DNA of 64,000 bases from Saccharofermentans sp. (GTDB lineage Bacteria; Bacillota; Clostridia; Saccharofermentanales; Saccharofermentanaceae): the NCBI GenBank assembly GCA_024688685.1, contig JAILDX010000026.1, forward strand, positions 1 to 64,000, written 5' to 3'. The notes beneath the pieces were generated by a model. The model saw only the letters and a program-made list of their open reading frames with translations. It did no database searches and had not been told where the DNA came from. The position numbers and the translations under genes were made by a program. Of this stretch, positions 16,269-25,578 are shown one piece after another. Numbering within the stretch: the stretch's first letter is position 1; every line of letters starts with the position of its first letter.

Positions 16269-16883
16269 TTATTCTCGGACAGCTTTCATAACGCGGTATC
16301 CCGCATCTATCCCCAGAGTCTCACAATTACCGAACAGTTCCTTAAGTTTTTTCTCTGTAGAAGGTGCTCCCTGCTTGCGCTGCAGTACAACGTACAAAGC
16401 CGCACCCTTGTTCATGTGATCATATGCTTCCTCATAAAAGCGGAAAACAGTAGTCTTTCCGGCTCTTACAGGCGGGTTAGTTGCCACTATGTCGAATTGT
16501 ACACTATTTTTGATTTCCTCCAACACATCACTTTTAACAAATTTGACGTCAACTCCGTTCTTTTTTGCATTCTCATTAGCAAGAGAAACAGCGCGTTCGT
16601 TAACATCAACTCCGTAGCAGTCAAACTTCATGAACTTATACTTGAACACGATGCCCACCACTCCTGCACCGCATCCGAGGTCAAGAAAAGTGCCGCCTGC
16701 ACGGCCGCTTTCCCTTACATCCCTGATCACCTCTTCGATAAGAAGATTGCTTCCGAAATCGACCTCTTTGCGCGAGAATACCGAGCTGTCCGTAATGAAC
16801 GAGAAGTTAGTTCCGTCAATGCGGTAATCGATCATCCTGCGGTCCTGTGCCGTATCAGGTGAAGAATCAAAATAGTGAGCCAT
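16269..16883 (-). CDS. RsmC-like class I methyltransferase (YbxB type)
   Basis: The 204-residue protein has the single Rossmann domain of the small RsmC/YbxB group. Motif I is LDLGCGAGVVGI (68-79), and the N6/N2-type catalytic motif is NPPV (136-139) in IVATNPPVRAG. Such enzymes methylate guanine N2 in 16S rRNA or a related target. The last residues YRVMKAVRE match the family end. The Gfo/Idh-type gene ends 2 bp upstream and a ribosome binding site AAGGAG overlaps that junction. Target position is not shown by sequence. Confidence 0.85.
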   Translation of the reverse strand: MAHYFDSSPDTAQDRRMIDYRIDGTNFSFITDSSVFSRKEVDFGSNLLIEEVIRDVRESGRAGGTFLDLGCGAGVVGIVFKYKFMKFDCYGVDVNERAVSLANENAKKNGVDVKFVKSDVLEEIKNSVQFDIVATNPPVRAGKTTVFRFYEEAYDHMNKGAALYVVLQRKQGAPSTEKKLKELFGNCETLGIDAGYRVMKAVRE

Positions 16884-16885
16884 AT

Positions 16886-17842
16886 TTACATCATTCTCCT
16901 TAATTCATCACTTATGCGCATGAGGGCTGCGGTCCTTGACCACGGCATTTCGGTGGTCTGTATCCTGCCCTTGCTGATGGCCTCCGCACATGCCTTGACT
17001 TCCAGTGCATAGCCATTGGGGGCATTGTCATCACGCTCGACGGATTCCACTACGTTCCTGTCCCCGTCAAACAGAAAGGCCTTCTCGTAGTTGTTGATAT
17101 TCTCAACTCTGATCCTGCCCTTGGTTCCGATAATGTCGCCTCCGATGTCGGTCTTTGCACACATCGTGACATATGCCGCTGCAGCAGCGCTCCGGTCTTC
17201 GTTCTCAAGTGTATAGAAAACATCTTTCTCGACGCCTGTGTTGATCTTGCGCGCATAGCATGATGTCGGTCTCAGATCCTCCCCCAGTATGCTCATCGCG
17301 AAATGTGTAGTATACACGCCGAGATCCGGGTATGATCCGCCACCCATTTCGGGATTGGTCAGTCTCTCATTATGTGATATCTCATAGCCCAGATTGGACG
17401 AGATGTAGAGCACCTTGCCGATCGCCCCGGAATCGATCCAGGACAGGATCTTTTTGTGTATCGGCATGAACGCCGTCCACATTGCTTCGCACACGAGGAC
17501 ATCGTGATTCTTGGCTTCACGCAGTATCGACTCCGTCTCTTCCAGATTCATCGCGAAAGGCTTTTCGACGAGGACATTCTTTCCGGCACGGATCGCGGTG
17601 AGCGCGTTCTCACAGTGACAGTTGTTTGGAGTAGCCACATAAACAAGATCGATGTCCGCCCGGACAAGTTCGTCGTAGGAACCGAACCTCAGTGCTTTTT
17701 TGCAGTGTTTGTTTGCGAAGGCATCGGCCTTTTCCTTATTGCGGGAAGCAACGGCTGCCACCTGATATCCCGGAAGCTTCTTTAAGCTTTCCGTCATGAC
17801 CGACGCGATCCATCCACAGCCCATTATGCCAATCCTGAACAT
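16886..17842 (-). CDS. Gfo/Idh/MocA-family NAD(P)-dependent oxidoreductase
   Basis: The N-terminal Rossmann domain shows GIMGCGWIA (5-13) for dinucleotide binding, and VEKPFAMN with Lys95 at the catalytic position. The C-terminal domain carries GGGSYPDLGVYTTHFA, the family's sugar-binding sheet motif. Members oxidise or epimerise sugars, inositols or dihydrodiols; the exact substrate is open. AAGGAGG lies before the ATG. It is placed between a methyltransferase and a GT-C-like membrane protein in the long minus-strand run, which does not settle the pathway. Confidence 0.88.
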   Translation of the reverse strand: MFRIGIMGCGWIASVMTESLKKLPGYQVAAVASRNKEKADAFANKHCKKALRFGSYDELVRADIDLVYVATPNNCHCENALTAIRAGKNVLVEKPFAMNLEETESILREAKNHDVLVCEAMWTAFMPIHKKILSWIDSGAIGKVLYISSNLGYEISHNERLTNPEMGGGSYPDLGVYTTHFAMSILGEDLRPTSCYARKINTGVEKDVFYTLENEDRSAAAAAYVTMCAKTDIGGDIIGTKGRIRVENINNYEKAFLFDGDRNVVESVERDDNAPNGYALEVKACAEAISKGRIQTTEMPWSRTAALMRISDELRRMM

Positions 17843-17863
17843 AGCAGATACCTCCTTAGATCA

Positions 17864-19819
17864 TCAACCGATGTATGTGAATGCCCAACAGTAGAACAGA
17901 ATAAACAGATAAAGGATACCGGCTCTCCCGACGACCAGATTGCGGTCAATTGCTGTATCCTTTCCGTCCGGAACCGTATTGTTCCTTGAACGGAAGAAGT
18001 AAACGGCAAGACCGATGATGACGGCTGCAAGACATGTCCTGACAGCGACCGGCGCTATAGAGCTGATGTTGTTGATTATCGTTGCCATTTCGGGAGAATC
18101 CCCGTACTCACCCGTGATCTGGGGGAGTATGCCGAAATTGACCTTATAGAGAGACGCGCCTCTGATATCGGCGGCGAGAAGATATAATCCCTCCAGCGCG
18201 ATCTCGAGGAGCAGTACTTTGCTGTCAAACTTAAAGAACGGTATCAGCAGTGAGACTGCTATGACAAGCGGGATCATCCACTGCTGGTGCCAATCGACGA
18301 ATATGGCAAAGGCACCATAGACTGCGAATACTGCAAGCTGCGACATGAAGAGCATCTTCTTTTTGTCTTCGGTATCTGTTTTGATGACATAGCATGCAAT
18401 GCATATCAGTGCGAACAGCAGTATGAATACTGAGATCATGTCACCGATCCTGACCTCAGCTATTCTCTCAACATATGAATAGTCTTCCTCGATTATCGCA
18501 GATATAGCCTTGTGGCCGCTGCTGCCTTCAAAGACAAGCTTTGTGAGCACCGGGAAAACAAGAACGATGAGCATGTTAAGGGCGATATCCTTTATCTTCT
18601 TGCATGCGAGCAGGATGAGCGGAATGAATATAAGTATCGGGAGTGTCTTCATTGCGACCGCAACAGACATGATCAGCGCGAACAGCTTGTACTTTCTGTT
18701 ATAGTAGAAAGGCAGGGAAAGAAGGATGACGATGATGTACATGATGTCTATCTGCCCGTACGCGATGATCATATAGATGAGCATCGGCGAGAAGATAAAC
18801 AGCGCGCCCGCACTCTTCTTATAATCCTCTGACATGCCGCATGATCTGATCACCCTTATGAGCAGCTTATATGCCACGAATACGAGGACCGTCATGACTG
18901 CTGCAAGATAAGTAACCGCAATGAGTCCGTCCATTCCGCCGCCATAGAGTTCTCCGTTATAGAAGAAGGAAATCGGCAGGATGAGGATCGCCGTCAGGAA
19001 GATCTGGAAGAAGTTGTACTCGTATGCGAAGAGCATCTTATTGCTCTGGTTCACAAGCTCATTCGTATATGAATAACCATAGTAATCAGTGAAGTTTCCG
19101 CTCTTGAACGAATCGATCATTCGGAGCGCGCTCTTGATTATCATGAACAGGTCATAATACTGGCTAACAAGGAATAATGAGAAAAGTACAAGGACTCCCA
19201 GGATCGCTATATCGGGATAGCGTGCGTCGCCGATCTTTTTCCTGTCACAAAACCATGTAAACAGCAGCGCCATCACGCTGAAGATCACATAAATAAGAGT
19301 GAACGGAAGCTTGTCAGCGCTGCCTGATCCGGTGCCTCTCACTTCAAATATGAGAGAGCCGTCTGCAGGATTTACAAGGACATCCGGAACTATGGAAGGA
19401 GTCTTTCCACCGCCTACATCGTTCACGGTAAGCTTAAGCTTGTACGTTCCCCACTGAAGAACATCTTTATAACCTGTGCTCAATGCGGAATCATATGCGG
19501 ATGTTATCTTCCTTGACGCAATAACATTGCCGTCGCCATCCGTGATCTCGAGAAGCGCGTCCATGCTGACGACATTATCCGAGCCTGCGCCTGACATGTA
19601 GAGGTCGACTCCGTTCAGCCGTTCGAACTCTGCAATAAAACTCTGCTCGAATGAATCGCCTGTCTTCAAAGGCGTTCTTACCGCATCGGAGGAATAATTA
19701 TAACGTTTTGGAAAAGACCATACCGACAGCTTTGGACACACGGTGATCAGCATGATGTAGATCAATGCCAATGCTGCCAGAACGACAGCCAACCGTATGA
19801 CCTTTTTCCTGTCGTTCAT
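17864..19819 (-). CDS. Polytopic membrane protein, GT-C glycosyltransferase-like
   Basis: After one N-terminal helix (9-29) there is an extracellular beta-rich domain of about 140 residues, then eleven or more membrane helices to the C-terminus. The stretch IDIMYIIVILLSLPFYY with YGQID before it resembles the GQ-D loop of GT87/mannosyltransferase-like proteins that use polyprenol-linked sugars. That suggests a role in making surface glycan, but no DxD-type catalytic pair is certain. The ATG lies 6 bases after the thrC stop with only a weak ribosome binding site, so coupling to thrC is likely. Confidence 0.7.
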   Translation of the reverse strand: MNDRKKVIRLAVVLAALALIYIMLITVCPKLSVWSFPKRYNYSSDAVRTPLKTGDSFEQSFIAEFERLNGVDLYMSGAGSDNVVSMDALLEITDGDGNVIASRKITSAYDSALSTGYKDVLQWGTYKLKLTVNDVGGGKTPSIVPDVLVNPADGSLIFEVRGTGSGSADKLPFTLIYVIFSVMALLFTWFCDRKKIGDARYPDIAILGVLVLFSLFLVSQYYDLFMIIKSALRMIDSFKSGNFTDYYGYSYTNELVNQSNKMLFAYEYNFFQIFLTAILILPISFFYNGELYGGGMDGLIAVTYLAAVMTVLVFVAYKLLIRVIRSCGMSEDYKKSAGALFIFSPMLIYMIIAYGQIDIMYIIVILLSLPFYYNRKYKLFALIMSVAVAMKTLPILIFIPLILLACKKIKDIALNMLIVLVFPVLTKLVFEGSSGHKAISAIIEEDYSYVERIAEVRIGDMISVFILLFALICIACYVIKTDTEDKKKMLFMSQLAVFAVYGAFAIFVDWHQQWMIPLVIAVSLLIPFFKFDSKVLLLEIALEGLYLLAADIRGASLYKVNFGILPQITGEYGDSPEMATIINNISSIAPVAVRTCLAAVIIGLAVYFFRSRNNTVPDGKDTAIDRNLVVGRAGILYLFILFYCWAFTYIG

Positions 19820-19825
19820 TGCCTG

Positions 19826-21331
19826 TTAACCCAAGAGGATCGTTCTGACCTTGTCTTCCATATCTTCCTTGTTGATTACATCTTTGTGCCTTATCTCCAG
19901 AGCAGGCAGCTCCTTGATGCTCTGAGGGATCTCAAGACCGCTCTCTTCAGAAAGCTCGGAGATGACAGTCTCGTCTGATCTGCCTTTGCTGTAGCCTTCG
20001 CCTCTGATCGCATCCATTACAGCGGGAGCAAACTTGAAAGGTGATGCCGTCGAAACAAACACCGTCTTATGCTCATCGCCTGATCTCTGGTGATAACGGT
20101 TGTAGATGTTAAAACCAACTGCCGTGTGAGTATCAACAACATTATCCGTGCGGTCATATACATCGAGGATCGTCTTGGAAACGCCCTTATCATCTGCAAA
20201 GCCACCGACAAACAGTCTGTGGAGCACCTTGAGCGTTCCGGGATCAACCGTGTAAACACCTTCTGTATAAAGCGAATTCATCCACTCAACAACGAGGCCT
20301 GAGTTCTGTTCCGTTATCTCGAACAGCAATCTCTCAAGGTTGGATGAGATAAGGATATCCATCGAAGGAGATGTTGTCTTGTAGAACTCTCTCTTGCGGT
20401 CATACTTACCGTTGTTGAAGAAGTCGCAGAGGACCTTGTTGCGGTTGGAAGCACAGATGAGCTTGTGAACAGGGATACCCATCTGCTTTGCAAACCATGC
20501 GGCGAGGATGTTTCCGAAATTGCCGGTGGGGACTACAAAGTTGATGGCCTCACCCATTTCGATCTTCTCCATCTTGAGGAGCTCGACATATGAAGCAACA
20601 TAGTATGCGATCTGAGGAACGAGACGGCCCCAGTTGATGGAGTTCGCAGAAGACAGCCTGATGCCGTTATCCTTGAGTTCCTTTGCAAAAGCTTCATCGC
20701 CGAAGATCTTTTTTACGCCCGTCTGCGCATCGTCAAAGCATCCGTTGACTGCAATAACGTGAGTGTTGGATCCGCCGGTCGTTACCATCTGCAGTTTCTG
20801 TGCATCCGAAACCCCGCCCGTAGGATAGAAAACGATTATCTCCGTTCCGGGAAGATCCTTGAAGCCTTCAAGTGCAGCCTTGCCCGTATCACCTGATGTT
20901 GCAGTCAGGATGCAGATCTTGTCCTTCGCACCCGTCTTTGCGATGGATGCCGTCATAAGGTGAGGAAGCAGCTGAAGCGCAACATCCTTGAAAGCACATG
21001 TGGGACCATGCCACAGCTCGAGGATGTATTCCTTGTCGTTATACTGGTTCAGCTGAACGAGGGGAACAGTATTCTCTCCCCACTTCTCTTCAGCGTAAGC
21101 CTGCGATGTATAGTCGAGAAGCTCCTCCTCAGAAAAATCATCAAGGAATCTGGAAAGGACTGACGTAGAGATCTGATAGAACTTCATGTCCTTCATTGCC
21201 TCGATGTCACCTCTTGAAAGTGTAGGTATAGTCTCGGGAACGAACAGACCTCCGTCAGGAGCGATACCCATAAGGATAGCCTCCGCAGCTGAGTATTTCT
21301 TCTCAAAACCTCTCGTACTAATGAACTTCAT
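19826..21331 (-). CDS. thrC: Threonine synthase
   Basis: ThrC converts O-phosphohomoserine to threonine with pyridoxal phosphate. The cofactor lysine is Lys115 in GPTCAFKDVALQ; the phosphate-binding loop is seen as ATSGDTGKAA, and the N-terminal FISTRG, APDGGLFVP block is typical of the longer (about 500 residue) bacterial and yeast form. AGGAGGAATAT precedes the ATG. It sits downstream of a membrane TPR-like gene and upstream of a glycosyltransferase-like gene, not with other threonine genes. No leader or attenuator is seen in the 11-bp gap. Confidence 0.96.
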   Translation of the reverse strand: MKFISTRGFEKKYSAAEAILMGIAPDGGLFVPETIPTLSRGDIEAMKDMKFYQISTSVLSRFLDDFSEEELLDYTSQAYAEEKWGENTVPLVQLNQYNDKEYILELWHGPTCAFKDVALQLLPHLMTASIAKTGAKDKICILTATSGDTGKAALEGFKDLPGTEIIVFYPTGGVSDAQKLQMVTTGGSNTHVIAVNGCFDDAQTGVKKIFGDEAFAKELKDNGIRLSSANSINWGRLVPQIAYYVASYVELLKMEKIEMGEAINFVVPTGNFGNILAAWFAKQMGIPVHKLICASNRNKVLCDFFNNGKYDRKREFYKTTSPSMDILISSNLERLLFEITEQNSGLVVEWMNSLYTEGVYTVDPGTLKVLHRLFVGGFADDKGVSKTILDVYDRTDNVVDTHTAVGFNIYNRYHQRSGDEHKTVFVSTASPFKFAPAVMDAIRGEGYSKGRSDETVISELSEESGLEIPQSIKELPALEIRHKDVINKEDMEDKVRTILLG

Positions 21332-21342
21332 ATATTCCTCCT

Positions 21343-22176
21343 TCAGCCGGCAGCAATGCCGAATTCATCTGCATATTCTTTCAATATCTGTGCAACTTCA
21401 GGATCATCCTTGTTCGCTTCGAACCTGTCCATGATGAATTCGATCCTTTTTGCATTGTCATCGGCAAGCTTGATCTTTGTGCTTACCGGTATTATCACGA
21501 AGAAGATCAGCGCCAGTATTGCTGCGGCAATGAGCACGCCGATTCCTATCCTGACACCAAGCCTTGCCTTATCGGCCGGAGTCATTACGCTCTCTATGTC
21601 GATATCATCGCTCGCCAGCTCGTCACCGCCTGACGCAGAACGCATCATGATATCTCTTCTCTCCTTCTCCGAAGCCATCTGGAACGAATTAACACCCTTG
21701 GATGCCTTGACCAGGATCGGAGCCTGATAATTCTTACGTTCTGCCGGAGATGAACCTTCAGCCATCTGGGCAGTCTTCATCTTGTCAACAAAGTCGATGG
21801 GAGGGAGTTCGCTTGCGGGGATCTTAATATCCTCTCTGCACTTCCTCAGTGCATCCTGTGCAAGACCGAGATACTGTTCATGACCAAGCACGTTGTTGAT
21901 CGCAAACTCGAGACTCTGGATAGCTCTTGCAAACTGTCCCTCTCTAGCGAGACAAAGCCCGAAAACAAGTGCCGTATCACCCCACTGCGGGTACTTTGTA
22001 ATAAGCGGCTTGAGGAATATCTGCGCAACGTCCGTACCGTCGCCCTGACCATTCAGGAGGGCTCTGTTAAACTGCCTAATGATGTTCGCTTTCTCTTCAA
22101 CACTAACATCGAAAAGGATCAGGTCCTTCTCTTCAATAGGGCTTATTGCAAGCAGCAGGCTCAGATAGTCATGCAT
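21343..22176 (-). CDS. TPR-like protein with C-terminal membrane anchor
   Basis: The first ~130 residues hold helical pairs such as DTALVFGLCLAREGQFARAI and SLEFAINNVLGHEQYLGLAQ, consistent with two or three tetratricopeptide-like repeats. A linker of about 70 polar residues leads to a single membrane helix (about 207-230) and a short charged tail outside. Its ATG overlaps the folC stop by one base (TGATG). The family is not recognised by name; the topology suggests a protein-interaction scaffold at the membrane. Confidence 0.6.
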   Translation of the reverse strand: MHDYLSLLLAISPIEEKDLILFDVSVEEKANIIRQFNRALLNGQGDGTDVAQIFLKPLITKYPQWGDTALVFGLCLAREGQFARAIQSLEFAINNVLGHEQYLGLAQDALRKCREDIKIPASELPPIDFVDKMKTAQMAEGSSPAERKNYQAPILVKASKGVNSFQMASEKERRDIMMRSASGGDELASDDIDIESVMTPADKARLGVRIGIGVLIAAAILALIFFVIIPVSTKIKLADDNAKRIEFIMDRFEANKDDPEVAQILKEYADEFGIAAG

Positions 22177-23564
22177 CAGATCAACCTCTTAACTGTTCCC
22201 CTCACCTGTCCGAGCAAATACAGTGAACCCGTTATGATGAGCGGCATATCATCTTCCTCCGACTTCGAAAGGGCAATCTTTACAGCCTCCTCCGGCTGTT
22301 CCGATGTGCCTCTGCCGATCGGTTTATTATACACTTTATTTATTATTTTATAAAGTTCACCGGGTTCCGCCGTTCTGGGGTTATTAACTCTGACCGGCCA
22401 GACCTCCGCGATATCTATACCGCCTTCTTTGTAAGCACCTGCTATTCCCTCGATATCCTTATCCTTCATGACACCGATCACGAGCCTTGCAGGTCTCTTT
22501 ATAAGCTCACCGTTATCGAGTGCACCATACACTCCGGCGAAACTCTCAGCTCCCTGCCTGTTATGGCCGCCGTCCAATATCACGAAAGGCTTTGCCGACA
22601 CCACTTCAGCGCGGCATTTCCACCTTGTAAGCTCAATCCCCTCAGCCATGGTCTCTTCCGTGACCGAAGGCCATATCTCTTTCAGGCATCTGACAGCCGC
22701 AGCCGCAAGAGCGAGATTAGCTGCCTGGTGCTTTCCGAGCAGTTCAGTAGATACTTCCCTTCCACCAAGCTCGAGGAGCTTTACTGTCATCCTGTATTCT
22801 TTTGTATAGACAGGCTCTTCCTCCCCTGTACCGACAAAAGTCAGAGGGCAGCCGTGCTTGTCTGCCTCATCGAGAATAGCTTCTCTTACCAAACTCCTGT
22901 AGTCCGGAGAGATGATCATAGAATCTGGATCCGTGCAGAAGCACGGGCAGTCTCTGCGCATTATTCCCGCTTTCTCCCTTGCGATCTTGTCGATCGTATC
23001 GCCAAGCACTTCCGTGTGATCCATGCCTATTGCTGTGATCACCGAAACAGCTTTATCACATTCAACATTTGTGGAATCAAGCCTGCCGCCGAGTCCTGTC
23101 TCCAGCACCGCAACATCGATGCCTTTCTCCGCAAAATACATGAAACAGATCGCGGTGATCAGCTCAAACTCGGTCGGATGATCATTCTGTTCTTCAAAAA
23201 CCTGTTCAGAGAAGACCTTTACCTGCTCAGTCAGTCTCTTAAGGTCATCATCATCTATCTCACCGTATGAATCGTCGTCATGGAGTTTTCTCAGCCCGTC
23301 CGCACAGTCGATGATCCTGATGCGCTCCGAGAACCTCTCCAGATATGGCGACGTGAATACACCGACCTTAAGACCTGAAGCCGCGAGCATCGATGACATA
23401 AAGGATGTAACGGAACCCTTTCCGTTAGTTCCCGCAATGTGGACCACCTTGAAATCCTTCTCAGGGTGTCCGAGCAGTTCACAAAGCCTGTTTATACGGG
23501 AAAGACCCGGATTGATACCAAACTTGAGAGCTGATGACAGGTACTCAGGCGTCTTTTGTGTCAT
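22176..23564 (-). CDS. folC: Folylpolyglutamate synthase / dihydrofolate synthase family
   Basis: FolC adds glutamate to folates using ATP. The P-loop is HIAGTNGKGSVTSF (43-56), followed by the family markers FTSPYLERFSERI, GLGGRLDSTN and the C-terminal ligase domain with LDGGHN. Length 462 is normal. The start lies within the last codons of gtrA (20-bp overlap), and the stop is coupled to the TPR-like gene. An insertion of acidic residues (LRKLHDDDSYGEIDDDD) in the first domain is unusual but lies in a surface region. Whether it also has DHFS activity cannot be told. Confidence 0.93.
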   Translation of the reverse strand: MTQKTPEYLSSALKFGINPGLSRINRLCELLGHPEKDFKVVHIAGTNGKGSVTSFMSSMLAASGLKVGVFTSPYLERFSERIRIIDCADGLRKLHDDDSYGEIDDDDLKRLTEQVKVFSEQVFEEQNDHPTEFELITAICFMYFAEKGIDVAVLETGLGGRLDSTNVECDKAVSVITAIGMDHTEVLGDTIDKIAREKAGIMRRDCPCFCTDPDSMIISPDYRSLVREAILDEADKHGCPLTFVGTGEEEPVYTKEYRMTVKLLELGGREVSTELLGKHQAANLALAAAAVRCLKEIWPSVTEETMAEGIELTRWKCRAEVVSAKPFVILDGGHNRQGAESFAGVYGALDNGELIKRPARLVIGVMKDKDIEGIAGAYKEGGIDIAEVWPVRVNNPRTAEPGELYKIINKVYNKPIGRGTSEQPEEAVKIALSKSEEDDMPLIITGSLYLLGQVRGTVKRLI

Positions 23565-24105
23565 AAGTCTTTAGATCTTCTTTCTTGAATACAAACAGCT
23601 TGCTCAGGATGTAGTTGGATACGACTACGAATACCGCATTGAGCACCTTGATCAGATAAAGATAAGTAAACTTAAAGCTGCCGATCATAAACATCTCGTC
23701 TTCAGTCGGAGTATTGAAAACCTGTTCGCAGATAATGATCATTAGAGAGAAGACGCCCAGTTCCAGTACGAGGAACGAAGCGACTCTTGCTGCAGCAAAG
23801 CTCAGGAGTTCTCTTATTACGCTGCCCTTCGATCTGAATACAAATATCCTGTTTGTTATATATGCTGCAAGAACGGCCAGGACCCATGCTATTACCTGGT
23901 TCAGGAGGACCATAAGGTCAAAGTCCTTACCGAAGAGAGATACGTTGACCTGCTTTTTTACAAGGAGATCAAAGAGCAGGAAAGCCACTGTATTGACAAC
24001 AGTCGTAAAACCTCCGCAGACAAGATACATGAAGATCTTCCTGATCTTCTCCTGTTTCTCTGTAAGGTGTTCACCACCCAGTAATATTGTCTTTATTTTC
24101 CCCAT
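23545..24105 (-). CDS. GtrA-family membrane protein
   Basis: GtrA-type proteins have four membrane helices and are thought to help move or present polyprenol-linked sugars for cell-surface glycosylation. Here the helices start after a basic N-terminus (KIRKIFMYLVCGGFTTVVN) and include NRIFVFRS and LSKLFVFKKE, the two F-V-F-K/R elements of the family. GGAG precedes the ATG at 24105. It lies between a surface-protein gene and folC, overlapping the latter. The partner glycosyltransferase is not certain; the GT-C-like or YfhO proteins of this window are candidates. Confidence 0.86.
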   Translation of the reverse strand: MGKIKTILLGGEHLTEKQEKIRKIFMYLVCGGFTTVVNTVAFLLFDLLVKKQVNVSLFGKDFDLMVLLNQVIAWVLAVLAAYITNRIFVFRSKGSVIRELLSFAAARVASFLVLELGVFSLMIIICEQVFNTPTEDEMFMIGSFKFTYLYLIKVLNAVFVVVSNYILSKLFVFKKEDLKTYDTKDA

Positions 24106-24117
24106 TCTAATCTCCGG

Positions 24118-25578
24118 TCAGACATGTCTTGGTCTCGGGTTCTTGCGTCTGGACAATACCCTGTGAACGATCGAAACAATAACAATAAGGAACAATGTCT
24201 CGAACGCTGTCAGTATCATGAATACTTTCATCAGCGCATTATAAGTCACTTCTGCCGTTCTGTCGACAGGAACAAATCTGACAAACAGATTGTCAAGTTC
24301 ATCATACGAGTAAAAATCGCACTTCCCGGTCTCATCCATGAGATAGCAGATGAAAACGCTCTCCTCGTTGACATAACCGTTGTACGACATTCCGCCGATC
24401 TCAGCCACAGCTTCAACAAATCCCTTGGGGATAACGACATCCTCGGGGATCTCTGCAGCAATGAGGATACTGCTCTTGCGGATCGTGGTCTTGTTCATAT
24501 CAAATGGTATTACAGTCTTAAGATCAGAGTTATACAGGTAGAGTCCCGGAGGGTTCTCACCGTCATAGAGGTAAAGAAGAACGCTTGATACACCGTCTTT
24601 AACAAATGCAGGAACTGTAAATTCATTTACCGTCCTGATCTTCTGGGTAAAGCCGTCAGGGACAGTTATTCCGTTCGGAACATCGACGAATGTATATGAT
24701 ACACCGTTCAGATCTGCAAGGACCGCATTGTCAGGAATGTAGCTCTCTTTACGGATAACATTGATCTTATACTCCTTGCGTGTTACACCGTCCTGCGCCG
24801 TAACCGTAACGGTTATCGTATTGAGTCCGACCTGGAGGTTGTTGTTCCCGTTGATAACGACTGCAGCCCAGAGATTAGACGGATTAGCCGTTACTGCAAC
24901 ATCCGTGACCTGCCTCTCAACTGTCGCGGTATATTCTGTAACATCAGGAGTAAAAGTCTGATCCAGATCTGCCGCATTGATCTTGAGCATTACGAGATCA
25001 GCATCATCTGATACTCTGTCGCTTATCGTTACACTTATGGAATTGTCAACAACAGTGGATACGTTTGATCCGTCAGCGTCAACGAACGTTCCCGGGTTAT
25101 CGATCCAGAAAGGGATCTGACCTGACGCACCCTGCCTGACTCTGAATGATATCGAAAGAAGTATCATGTTCGTCGACAGATCCACGATCTGGTCAGGAGC
25201 GGATGTGTTGCCGTCCTCAGTGCCGTTCTCCTGGAAATACTGGTTAACGGCTGACACGTTGATAAAATCGGTGTCCTGCGAGACATTGAACACAAATCCC
25301 AATATCTCGCTTCCGAGTTCAACATTAATGTATTCAAGCTGTTCATCATCATAATGGAGCTTGACCGGTCCGAATCTTACTATCTGCGGGAAATTGTCCG
25401 CGGTAATGGATACCGTCACGATATCGCCTATTCCGGGATCCGTATTGTTTGCTCTTACCGAAAGATTGATCAGCTTATCTGCGCGCAAAAAAGCAGGCAT
25501 GGCAAAGCATACGAATATGACAGCGCAAAGCGCTGCGGTCAGAGACTTTCTCATGACGTTAACCAAACTGTTCCTCAT
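24118..25578 (-). CDS. Exported cohesin-like and cadherin-like surface protein
   Basis: A signal peptide ends near residue 33 (an ATG at 25554, MRKSLTAAL, is an alternative start). Residues ~35-190 resemble a type I cohesin fold (IGDIVTVSITADNFPQI, FVFNVSQD). Residues ~195-280 are a cadherin-like beta-sandwich with TPDVTEYTATVERQVTDV and GVTRKEYKINVIR. A final membrane helix at about 455-475 with a basic tail anchors it. Its ATG overlaps the stop of the glucosaminidase gene (ATGA), so both are made together. It probably acts as a surface binding or scaffold protein; no dockerin partner is seen here. Confidence 0.75.
   Translation of the reverse strand: MRNSLVNVMRKSLTAALCAVIFVCFAMPAFLRADKLINLSVRANNTDPGIGDIVTVSITADNFPQIVRFGPVKLHYDDEQLEYINVELGSEILGFVFNVSQDTDFINVSAVNQYFQENGTEDGNTSAPDQIVDLSTNMILLSISFRVRQGASGQIPFWIDNPGTFVDADGSNVSTVVDNSISVTISDRVSDDADLVMLKINAADLDQTFTPDVTEYTATVERQVTDVAVTANPSNLWAAVVINGNNNLQVGLNTITVTVTAQDGVTRKEYKINVIRKESYIPDNAVLADLNGVSYTFVDVPNGITVPDGFTQKIRTVNEFTVPAFVKDGVSSVLLYLYDGENPPGLYLYNSDLKTVIPFDMNKTTIRKSSILIAAEIPEDVVIPKGFVEAVAEIGGMSYNGYVNEESVFICYLMDETGKCDFYSYDELDNLFVRFVPVDRTAEVTYNALMKVFMILTAFETLFLIVIVSIVHRVLSRRKNPRPRHV

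Noticed and set aside
22563..23270. A 235-codon open frame on the plus strand opposite folC
   Set aside because: FolC is certain on the minus strand; the antisense frame has no start signal and no domain.
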